From Petunia secreta (taxonomy: Eukaryota > Streptophyta > Magnoliopsida > Solanales > Solanaceae), in contig JARKIP010000005.1 of assembly GCA_029990175.1 (NCBI GenBank), forward strand, positions 30,513,501 to 30,577,500: DNA of 64,000 nucleotides, given 5' to 3'. The notes beneath the pieces were generated by a model. It was given only the letters and a program-made list of their open reading frames with translations. It ran no database searches and was not told the origin of the DNA. Position numbers and translations under genes: made by a program. Position 1 is the first letter of the stretch; each line of letters starts with the position of its first letter. Shown piece by piece: positions 10,423-20,183 of the stretch.

Positions 10423-11172
10423 TGATGCAATCGAAAATACGAAAGCGATAAAAGATAAGAAACGAGACGAGACTCACACTAAAGTCGAGTAGCAACGAAG
10501 AACTTGTTCCGTTACACCCCGAGCGATTGGAAAGAATCACCTACGCTAAGCAACTATCCTCAAGAGACACGAGGCTCAAGCAAATAGAATGATCGAAGAT
10601 GGATTGAAGAGCAACTTGGATTCATCCAATTGATTTCAAGCCAAAAGAGTTACAATGTCAAGAGCTATGCTCATTCAATGTGTTTTGTGTTCAAAGTAGT
10701 GTAAAAACAATAAATGATGAAAGAGGGCATTTATAGCACCTCATTACAATGTTTCCTAGCATTCTGGTCCGCTGCTACTCGAGTGTTCTTCGCGATCGCG
10801 CAGAGTTATACGCGATCGCGTGGAACACTAAAATGCAGAAGGTCGCGATAGCGCGAGTCTTGGCGCGATCGCGCAGGCAAAAGAAATGGTCATCGCGATC
10901 GCGTGAGTGATGGACGCGATCGCGAAGAGCAAGTTTCCAGTCTTAGGCAGTAAGCTCAGCAGACTTCCCCTGTTTTTGCCCTGTTTTGCTCCCCTGCTTC
11001 TTGCACTGTTTCCTGCCCTGTTTCCACATGGAATGAGCTCCAATGCATTGCCTTTAAGTCCTTCCCCGAGCTCGTCTCATCCCCGCCTCTCCAAACCAAG
11101 TGTAGGTGAGCGTCTTGTATGTCCTTGGCTTGACTTCGAGTGAATGGTCTCGATGCAATTTGGGTTGCATCA
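10423..11172 (-). repeat. E2 5' LTR (750 bp)
   Basis: It has the same length as the 3' LTR and no mismatch that I found, including the palindrome cluster at 10792-10932. It ends (plus text) with gcatca followed by the target duplication TGAAG. The U3 palindromes, TATA box and R/U5 order are as in the other copy, so this is the promoter LTR of E2. Confidence 0.95.
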
Positions 11173-11734
11173 TGAAGTGCGCAAGCACAAGCAGGATGTG
11201 GAGGCCCTCAAGTCGTCCCTTACAGATGTCGAGGTTTTAGATCAGCTCTATCTCCGCAATGTGAATCGTCTGGAGGGGATTGTGAGAGATCTACAACAGC
11301 AACTATCCGGTATGGGGGAGAGAATGAATGCCTCTGAGAAATATGCCGTAGATGCTCAGGGTCTCTGTGCCTTCCTTCAAGATGAGAATGACAAGCTCAA
11401 AGGTAAAGTGGCGTCACTTGAGCGAATTCGTGACGACCTCTGCGAGAAGTGCCTCTTGAAAGATCAACAGAGAGAAACTCCAAATGTTCATCGCATCGCA
11501 GAAGTTGATTGTGCCAACGTTGCTGCCGCTATTGCCACTCTTCTCTGGGTTTGTGACGACCCAAATCTTGACCTAGCTGGTGAGATGGCCTCGTATACTG
11601 GCCTCGTTGCCCAAGCAGATGCTCAACTTGGTCCTGACCTTGAGGAACGCTCTGAAGAGATGAGTTGTGAAAGAGAGAAGACGCTGACTGGGAAACCTGC
11701 AGCTGATGAAGCAGGACCTTCACGGAGTGTTGCC
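11173..11734 (+). pseudogene. Coiled-coil protein gene, fragment 2 (ends in E3 LTR)
   Basis: This continues fragment 1 in frame. About 187 codons remain, with heptad-like runs such as QQLSGMGERMNASEKY and LKGKVASLERIRDDL, then a less charged segment (AAAIATLLWVCDDPN, LAGEMASYTGLVAQADAQL) and a serine/proline-containing end. The frame then enters the E3 LTR at 11735 and stops within it. No intron signals are obvious. Function is unknown; a structural or scaffold coiled coil, or a coiled-coil ORF of an older transposon, would both fit. Three insertions (E1, E2, E3) have broken the gene, so it is not functional here. Confidence 0.6.
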
Positions 11735-12648
11735 TGTTATACTTTATGCACCTCCTAAGGACACTAGAAGGGAGGGGGGGGGGTTGAATAGTGTCTCCCG
11801 ATTTTCGCAAGAACTGTGTTCTTCTACTGTAGAACAAGGTTCTTAGAATTTCCTTCTACCTCCGTCTAACAAGAACATACACATAACAGAACTCAAACTA
11901 CACAAGGATTTTTACGTGGAAAAACTCCTTGCTCAAGGTAGAAAAAACCACGACCCACACTCTGGGATTTTAGCACTGAATCCACTAACACAAGAGCAAT
12001 GTTTTAGATTACAAACTCTGTAACCAAGGGGCTACACTCTAGACCCTAATCACTAAACAAAGCTACACTCTAGCTTTTCTAGTAATCACAAAAGAGTTTA
12101 CCTAATATGTAAGCTTCTAGAATAAGCAAATAGGTAAAATAATGAATGCTCGATACAATGACAACTTACAACTCGATAATCCTAGACAAGAAATCTAGAC
12201 TTAATACTCTGCATGCAATTTAGTTGTCTTCTTCAGCTTATCTACGTAGAAAGTTATTGAATCGCCTTTGCTTGTGCTCAACTCTCTGTGCGTGAATAAT
12301 AATCAAAAAACTCGGCTGTCTCTACTACTGGCTTTTATATGAGTGGTGCAACCCTAGTTGAGTTCTACAAGGAATCCCCTTAATTAAGGTAAGTTGAGAT
12401 TCGTAGTAACTCTTTTCCATGTTAACGTCTGACTCTTTTCCATACTTCGTAGACACAGCTGGGGCACTGCCTCTTTTAGTCCGACTAGTATACAACCACG
12501 CGCCACTATTCCTAGTTCCACAGGGATTTGCAACCCACAATCTTTTCGATCAAACGTGCCCTTCCCTTCAAGGACCAGGTTCTTCAGGTTCCTTGCATGA
12601 ACCTCGGTGTCCTTCCTATTTGTCATACTTCAAAACCAGCTTTCAACA
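11735..12648 (-). repeat. E3: Ty1/copia Sirevirus-like 3' LTR (914 bp)
   Basis: In minus orientation it begins TGTTGAAAGC and ends AGTATAACA (TGTT...AACA). It is preceded by ATCATCAAAAAGGGGGAA, a Sirevirus-type polypurine tract. A TATAAAAG box lies at 12339-12332. The U5 end carries a C-run next to TTCAACCC and TCTAGTGTC, a pattern I associate with Sirevirus/Maximus LTRs. It is inserted in the coiled-coil gene; the expected target duplication would be TTGCC (11730-11734), but the other end is not in the window. Confidence 0.7.
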
Positions 12649-12804
12649 AATTCCCCCTTTTTGATGATGACAAACAACCGTTGCCCAAGAACCTGAATAG
12701 ACATAAACCAAAAAACCAAAACAAGAGAACAGAATAGAAAACAAACAGATGAGTTAGGTCACAAACACCCCAAATTCCTTCTTCCCCCTTTTGGCATCAT
12801 CAAA
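12649..12804 (-). mobile_element. E3 internal remnant with two polypurine tracts
   Basis: In minus orientation there are two ATGATG(A/C)CAAAA-G-run tracts. One directly borders the LTR (12649-12671) and one lies about 130 bp upstream (about 12779-12803). Repeated PPTs before the 3' LTR are a known Sirevirus trait. The rest of E3, including all its genes, is missing: the sequence switches at 12804/12805 into the middle of the E4 5' LTR. Confidence 0.65.
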
Positions 12805-13247
12805 GCCAAGCCGCGCGCTATCGCGAGCTTCAGCTTTTGAGTCCCCTGCGCGATCGCATATACTCTAGCGCGATCGCGAAGAGGACTTGAGTAGCAGCGG
12901 ACCAGAACCTAGGAAATATTGTAATGGGGTGCTATAAATGCCCTCTTTCATCATTTATTGCTTTTTACCTTACTTTGAACACAAAACATTAAATGAGCAA
13001 TGCTCTTGAACCTTGTAACCCTTTTGGCTTGAAATCAATTGGATGAATCCAAGTTGTTCTTCAATCCGTCTTCGATCATTCTATTTGCTCGAGCCTCGTG
13101 ACTCTTGAGGATAGTTGCATAGTGTTAGGTGATTCTTTCCAATCGTTTGGGGTGTAACGGAACTAGTTCTTCGTTGCTACTCGAACTTTAGTGTAAGTCT
13201 CGTCTCGCTTTTATCTTTTATCGCTTTCGTATTTTCGAATTGCATCA
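12805..13247 (+). repeat. E4 5' LTR, truncated (443 of 750 bp)
   Basis: It matches 31072-31514 of the 3' LTR base for base in length, starting at gccaagccgcg. The first 307 bp, including the LTR terminus and the first palindromes, are gone. TATAAA at 12933-12938 and the whole R/U5 remain. A few substitutions separate the two LTRs (for example ttttga against tttcga, and aatcgttt against aatcattt), so E4 is older than E2. Confidence 0.92.
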
Positions 13248-14542
13248 GTTGGTATCAGAGCAAGGCTAGGGTTGCGTTCTTACGAGCCCTCGTCCTACTC
13301 TTCGTGCTTGTCATCTTTGTTCCGCATTTATTTTCGTGTTCTTGTTCTTGTTATATTGAAAAAGAAGAAAAAAAATTCAAAAATTCAAAAACCCAAGAAT
13401 TTGAAGGAAATCGCTTGTTGTTACGATTTTGTTGGTTTTGATTATCGGGGATTGTTTGTTTACGTGAACCCGACAATTGGGTACCAACAAAACGCGTTTT
13501 GGAGTTGAAAATCAAAAGTTCAAAAATTGAACCCTAGGTTGGGTATTTTGCAAAATTTGCCAAAAACTTGTTTGATGTTATGATTTTGTGGTTGTTTGGT
13601 ATCGGGGATTGTTCACTATAGTTTTCCCGTTGATTTGATACCCTCATAACATCATTTGGAGTATTGTAGTGAGAATCGAAATTTTGAACTTTGAAGGTTT
13701 TGAAAAGTTGAAGAACTTGACCCAAAATCATTGAAAAACAAGTTGTTAAATGGTTGTTTTTGTGTTAAAACCATTGTGGGTTGTTTACCACAGTTGAAAA
13801 CACCTTTTGCAAGCTTGAAAACTGAAAAGGTTGAATTTGGGTTATTGTGTGAGCCAAAACTGCTGTTTTTCTGTCAAGTTTCTGGTTCAGCTGAACAAAC
13901 CTGCGCGATCGCGCAAGGTCTCGCGCTATCGCGGCATTTCTGACTTCTTGTTCATCGCGATCGCGCCCCTCTGCACGCGATCGCGAAGGGTACCAATTTC
14001 CAGAATTTCCTGAAGTTGGACAGAACGATCGCAAAGGCGTCGTAACAGTTTCCACCCACCAAAACTCCCATAGCATCATCAAATATGGTGAGTTTCTAGA
14101 TCACAAACCAAAATTCGTCCAAATTCCGAATCCGTTTAGTGGCGATTCGATCTTTGAACATTTGATCGCGCCACTTCCGGTTAGTACTTTGAGGGTAACA
14201 CTTCTACCCAATTAGTACTAATCCCTCATTCGATTAGGATACTCGTGCCTAGAAGGAGAGTAGATTTCAAAGAAGATTCGTAGGTAATTGTTTGGTTCAA
14301 GTGCGCACCAAATAGCTTGGCGTTGATCGAGTCCCATTGAATCCACTCTTCCCGAAGAGCATTTGGTTCTTGTATTTTGGTTTGATCATTGAGGAGGTTG
14401 CGCAACTACGAGGAGGCCATTGATTTCAAGTTGTGTGAAACCAACCCCAAGCTTGAGTGAACCCGAGCGATCAACAAAGTGAGGGAGTGAGTGAGGGCTT
14501 TTACTCTAATCTTCCTTTCTTGTTTTTGATTGTTGTAGGTAC
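13248..14542 (+). promoter_or_regulatory. E4 5' leader: PBS, paired stem-loops, GCGATCGC cluster
   Basis: The primer site TGGTATCAGAGC lies at 13250-13261. Stem-loop 1 has arms TTTTGTTGGT/ACCAACAAAA (13427-13436, 13483-13492). Stem-loop 2 has arms GATGTTATGA/TCATAACATC (13574-13583, 13644-13653) with inner GGTATC/GATACC (13598-13603, 13637-13642). Both enclose CGGGGATTGTT...CCCG. GCGATCGC palindromes occupy 13902-13986. The CGTGCCTAGAAGGAGAGTAG block is near 14245, AAGTGCGCACC near 14299, GAGGGAGTGAGTGAG near 14483, and a TTGTAG/GTAC junction precedes the gag ATG. Confidence 0.8.
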
Positions 14543-17500
14543 ATGGCGGAGGAGAAAGCAAAGAGTACCATTGAGGTTCCAACCGATGTCTTGGCTAGTT
14601 TGCTAGCCGAGGTGAAGGCCTTAAACCTTAAAATGGAAATCATGGAAAAGGAGAGGACCCCGAGTGTCCAAAAGGACCCCAATGAAGGCACTAGTGAAGA
14701 TTCCATCATGAAGCCGGAACATTATGCGGAGCTAGTTCGTCGACAACGGTTGAGGGATGAGGTTCTTGCTAGAGAAAGAATGTTGGGCAATCCCCAACCC
14801 TTGGGCAATCCCCAAGGAGATGTTCCATTTCTAAGGCCACGGAGAAACATTGCACCTCTTGAGCAAGTTGATGAAGCTCAAGAAGGGGAGGGCCTCGGAC
14901 TTGATGATGATTACTTTGATGTCCCCTATCCAAATAGGAGGGCGATGAATGGAGGCCGAGGTATAGATAGAGGTCGTGGTCGAGGTCGAGGACCACCGAG
15001 AGCTTATATGGGAAGGAATTTGGGAAGGGAATATGAAGATATTGATGACAACTATGGGGTTCAACCGGAACAACACCGTGGGGGTCGTGACACTAATCTC
15101 AATAGTGTCAAGATCACTATCCCTCCTTTCAAAGGGACTAGTGATCCGGAAGCATTCCTTGAATGGAAGGTCCAACTAGAGCGGGTCTTTGACACAAATG
15201 ATATGACCGAGGAGAAGAAGGCCACATATGCTATATCATCATTTGAGTCTTATGCATCTACATGGTGGGAGTCCATGAAGCGATCAAGGAGACGACTTGG
15301 GTTGCGGATGAACATTACTTGGGAAGAGTTGAAAGAAATAATGAACAACAAATATGTGACTCCCAAGTATCGACAAGAGCAACTCAAAAGGCTCTATGAA
15401 TTGAAGCAAGGTTACAAGTCCGTTGATGAATATTTCAACGACTTTGAGAAAATTCGGATGGCTCTTGATATGGAAACGGAAGATGAGGAACAAGCTATCA
15501 TCCGTTTCAAAAGTGGTTTGAGTAGGGAGATTGCATCCCAATTGAGACTTCACATCTTTCACTCCTTACAAGATGTTTGTGACGCCGCGGTTGAAGCCGA
15601 GAAATGGCTCAAAGAAGAAAAGGCTCCTCGCTATAGGAGTACTACCACTACCACTCCTTCAACTCGCACCAAAGAATGGAAGAGCCCATATGCTAGTGGG
15701 GCAAGTGGGAGTCGAGATGTAAAGAAGCCTTTTGAGAAGGCTACCCCGAAGAGCGACCACAAAGAGGTTGGAGGTACTTCTAAAACTACTTTAAATACTC
15801 CTTCTTCTTCTTCCTTCCAATGTCATAAATGCAAGGGTTATGGCCACTTTGCCAAAGAGTGCCCTACCCGGAAAACAATGATTGTAATGGATGATGGGTT
15901 GGTCTATGAGGGGGAAAGTGAGCCCGAGGAAGATGATGAGGAGGAGAGTGAGGAAGTTGAGGGTGAAGGTGAGGAGAGAGCGACGGAGGGGGATGATCCT
16001 AATATGTTCCTTGTGGTACGCCGCATTTTGGGAACTATGTTGAGTGAGGAGAGGGAAGATGAGCAAAGGGAGAACTTGTTCCATGCCCGTTGTAGAGTGA
16101 GGGGGCAAGTTTGTTCCATGATTATTGACTCGGGAAGTTGTGCAAATGTGGTGAGCCAATCTTTGGTCTCACAATTGAAGTTGACTACCATTAAACACCC
16201 GAGCCCCTACCGTTTGCAATGGCTAAGTGAGTGTGGGGAATTGAGGGTAGTGAAGCAAGTCTTGGTTAGGTTCAAGATTGGAAACTATCAAGATGAACAC
16301 ATGTTTGACGTGGTGCCAATGCAAGCTTGCCATCTTTTGTTTGGAAGGCCTTGGCAATACGACAAACAAGTGGTTCATGATGGCCGGGCCAACACTTACA
16401 CGGTGAAACATGAGGGAAAAAGGTTCGTGCTTACACCTTTGACCCCGAAACAAGTAAGTGAAGACTATCGGCGCATGAAAGAGTTGAGGGAAGCGGCTAA
16501 GGCCAAGTCTCCGATTGTGGCCAAATCTTTGGCCGAGACTCCACCATCTTCCACCGGTCGCATGTGTGCCATGATGCAACCGGGTGAGGTTTTGAGAGGT
16601 AATGATGGCACCAAGATGCTCATATGCCTAGTGCACAAAGGTATGGTTTTAAATTCCGAAAGTGATTGTTTATCTAACCCTAACCCTTTGCCTAGTGCCA
16701 TTGACAATGTCTTGAAGGTCTACGAGGACATGTTTCCGGAAGAGATGCCGGATGGACTACCTCCCTTGAGAGGTATTGAACATCAAATTGATTTTGTCCC
16801 GGGATCTCAAATCCCCAACAAGCCGGCATATAGAAGCAATCCCGAGGACACAAGGGAGTTACAAAAGCAAATTGATGAGTTGCTTACCAAGGGCTTGGTG
16901 AGGGAGAGCTTGAGTCCTTGTGCCGTGCCCGTGATCCTCGTTCCAAAGAAGGATGGCACTTGGAGGATGTGTGTGGATTGTCGCGCGGTCAACAAGATCA
17001 CGGTAAAGTATCGACATCCCATACCTCGTTTGGATGATATGTTGGATGAGCTTAGTGGTTCTAGTGTCTTTTCAAAAATAGACCTTAGGTCCGGCTACCA
17101 CCAAATCCGGATGAAACCGGGTGATGAGTGGAAAACCGCATTCAAGACTAAATTTGGTCTATATGAATGGTTGGTGATGCCCTTCGGCCTCTCCAACGCA
17201 CCTAGCACTTTCATGAGATTAATGAACCACGTGCTTAAGCCATTTATCAACAAATTCGTGGTCGTCTACTTTGATGACATATTGATTTATAGCAAGTCAA
17301 TAGACGACCATGTGGGCCACTTGAGTCAAGTGCTTGAAGTGCTACGAGCCGAAAAGCTCTATGCCAACTTTAAGAAGTGTGCCTTTTGTGTTGAAAAGGT
17401 TGTCTTTTTGGGCTTTGTTGTTAGTGCCAATGGTGTGGAAGTTGATGAGTCCAAAGTTGAAGCCATTAGAGATTGGCCTACTCCTACCACCGTTTCTCAT

Positions 17501-18427
17501 GTGAGGAGTTTCCATGGCCTTGCTAGTTTCTATCGGCGCTTTGTTAGAGACTTTAGCACCATTGCCGCACCACTCACCGAGTTGGTGAAGAAAGATAAAC
17601 CCTTTGTGTGGGGAGAGTCTCAAGAGAGAGCTTTCCAAGAATTGAAAGGTAGGTTGAGTACCGCCCCCTTGCTACAATTGCCCGACTTCGGGAAGGCTTT
17701 TGAGGTTGAATGTGATGCCTCGGGGGTGGGAATTGGGGGTGTTCTCATGCAAGAAGGGAAGCCCGTTGCCTACTTTAGTGAGAAGTTGAAGGGCGCAACC
17801 TTGAATTACTCCACGTATGACAAGGAGTTGTATGCCCTCGTGAGAGCCTTAGCCCATTGGCAACACTATCTATGGCCTCGGGAATTTGTGATCAAGAGTG
17901 ACCATGAGTCACTCAAGCATCTAAGAGGTCAAGAAAAGTTGAACAAGAGACATGCCAAGTGGGTGGAGTTCATTGAGTCCTTTCCTTATGTAATTCATTA
18001 CAAAAAGGGTAAGGACAATATTGTGGCCGATGCGCTTTCAAGAAAATTCGCTCTTGCCACCACTCTCGCTTCTAGACTTGTGGGTTTTGAGAGTATCAAG
18101 TCATTGTACGCTCATGACCCAAAGCTCAAGAGCATTTATGATGCTCTAGTGAGTGGGGAAAGGGTGGAGAAATACCAATGGGTAGATGGCTACATTTTCA
18201 AGCATGGGCGAGTGTGTGTTCCCGAGTCCTCTTGGAGAGATGTGCTAGTGCAAGAAGCACATTGCGGGGGCTTGATGGGTCACTTTGGGGTGGATAAGAC
18301 TATGGCCATACTTAAAGAGCAATTCCATTGGCCAAAAATGAGGCCTCTTGTGGAGCGATTTTGCAATGCTTGCTTGGATTGCAAGAGGGCCAAGTCTAGA
18401 TCCAACAACCAAGGCCTATACACTCCT
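14543..18427 (+). pseudogene. gag-pol of E4, part 1 (gag to integrase zinc site)
   Basis: About 1295 codons from ATG 14543 (MAEEKAKS). CCHC knuckle at about 15820-15863, retropepsin D-S-G near 16125, reverse transcriptase YFDDILIYS near 17267-17293, RNase H near 17702-17755, integrase H-H-C-C near 18258-18385. It is nearly identical to E2; a visible difference is an I for N change in the gag EK(I/N)RMALDM region. E5 inserts just after GLYTP, before the integrase catalytic core. I found no other stop or shift in this part. Confidence 0.9.
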
Positions 18428-19231
18428 TGATAAGACCCAAATTGGCCTAAACGACAACCATCAAGAACCAAGCTTGAAGAGCACAAAGGACACAAGTCAA
18501 GGGCTCCAGGAACGTCTTGAAGATCATGCATTGGAGCGCCAAGAAAGGAGGAGCACGTAGGCACCAAAGGGAAGGCTCGGGGGACACATTTTGAGCCATT
18601 CCAAGGACCCCCAGGAAGGGGCGGACCGCCTAGTCAAAGGGGCGGACCGCCTAGTGAAGTTGAGGCCTCTGGATTTTGGGGCGCCTGGAAAAGGGGCGGA
18701 CCGCCTCTGCAGGAGCTTGGGCCGCCTACTCCACAGCATGGAGAAGTAGGCGGACCGCCTACTCCCACTAGGCAGGGGCGCCTACTCGCTTAGCTTTGGA
18801 CGGGAATTGATGTGTAATTCCTATTTTGGCCCTATGAGGCTTGTATTGTTTAAACCCACTTTAGGGGTGTTTTAGACATTTCACTTAGGTGTGTGGAAAA
18901 CTATAAAAGCCACACTTAGTCTTCATTTCATAAGTTAGTCGTTGTTGAAGATAGAATCTTGAGAGAGAACATTGAAGAGGCCGAGCCCTTCTTGTGTGAG
19001 CCCGAGGCTCGTGTATGTCTCGACTTGGAACCTATGGAGATCGATATCTAGTTAGATTCCATTGTAAGGTTCAAGTTTCCCTTCTCCCTTTTGAATTCAA
19101 TTAACGTTAGTAAATTGAATTCGATTCTTTCTTCTATTTTCTTGCCTTCCCATTCTTGTTTTCTTGTTATCCTTTACTTGCTTCCGCTTGATTATCGTAT
19201 AGTTTGCTTCCGCGTAAATTGGCTCTTATCA
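18428..19231 (+). repeat. E5 5' LTR (804 bp)
   Basis: It starts TGATAAGACCC and ends GGCTCTTATCA (inverted repeat TGATAAGA/TCTTATCA). AGGCG-GAC-CGCCT palindromes fill 18620-18785, and TATAAAA follows at 18902-18908. After the first dozen bases it is similar to the LTRs of E6, E9 and the solo LTR E12 (GGCCTAAACGACAACCATCA). Confidence 0.94.
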
Positions 19232-20183
19232 TTTGGTATCAGAGCACGGATAGGTTTTGTTCTTACAAACCCTCGATCGTGCCTCTTTATCTTGATTTGT
19301 TGTTCTTGTTCTTGAAAAATTGAAGAAAACAAAAAAATAGAAAAACTTGAAAATTGAACAAATTTTGGTGGAACTTGTTGGATTGGAACACCCATGCGTT
19401 AAAAATCATTGGGGTTTGTTCCTTATTGCATTCCCGATTCTTTGATACCAAAATTACAACATTTGGTGGTGTATTTCAAAATTTGAAGAAATCAAATTCC
19501 CAAATTTTCAAAGAACCCTAGAATTTTGCTCAAGAATCAAAATCGATTCATTGTTGTTTGATTGGGGTTAAAACCTATTGGGGATTGTTTAGAATCATCA
19601 AATACATCTTTGGGTATCATTAGAATCGAAAACAAGTCGAAAACGTTGGATTTTGAGTGCTAAACGAGCCAAAAACCCGTTTTCGGACCGTGCTGAGAGG
19701 CCCAGTAGGCGGACCGCCTACTCCTAAGAGGTGGACCGCCTCTTTTTATGTTGCTCTCTGTATTTTGAGTAGGCGGGGCGCCCCCTTTACAGAGGCGGAC
19801 CGCCCACTCCTGGGGAGGCTCCGTTTGGCTTCGTTTTGTGTGTTTTTGTGTTCCGTTTGCTTCCGTACCTCTTGGTTAGTGTTTCTAGGGTAATTGGCCT
19901 ACTTTATTAACACTAATCCTTTAGCGTATTAGGGTAATCGTGCGTAGAGGAGATTAGAAATCAAAGAAGATTCGTAGAACTTTCTTTGGCCTCAAGTGCG
20001 CACTCTAAATAATCGTCCGTCCATAGAGTCTCATTAACTCCATTCCGAACTTTAACTTGGACGTACTAGTTGTGATCACCTTGGTTCCCAAGTTGTAAAG
20101 GCCTCGCTCTTGAGTGTTCATAAATTGAGTGATACACGTGAGGGAGTGACTTTCGGGAGGTTTTGTGCTTTGGTGTTGCGACC
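19232..20183 (+). promoter_or_regulatory. E5 5' leader: PBS, stem-loop units, GGCGGACCGCC cluster
   Basis: The primer site TGGTATCAGAGC lies at 19234-19245. The GGGGTTTGTTC...TTCCCG...TTTGATACC unit lies at 19412-19452 and a second, looser GGGGATTG copy near 19577-19620. A GGCGGACCGCC-type palindrome cluster lies at 19690-19815 with one GGCGGGGCGCC member. Then come the CGTGCGTAGAGGAGA block (near 19938), AAGTGCGCAC (near 19995) and GAGGGAGTGACTTTCGGGAG (near 20141). The order matches the autonomous leaders. Confidence 0.75.

Larger units (their letters stand above)
3566..11172 (-). mobile_element. E2: complete Ty3/gypsy LTR retrotransposon, apparently intact
   Basis: It is 7607 bp, with two 750-bp LTRs that show no differences in the stretches I compared, a perfect 5-bp target duplication TGAAG (3561-3565 and 11173-11177), tRNA-iMet primer site, polypurine tract and one uninterrupted gag-pol frame. 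Identical LTRs mean a very recent insertion. This is the most likely active element in the window. It interrupts the coiled-coil gene. Confidence 0.96.
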
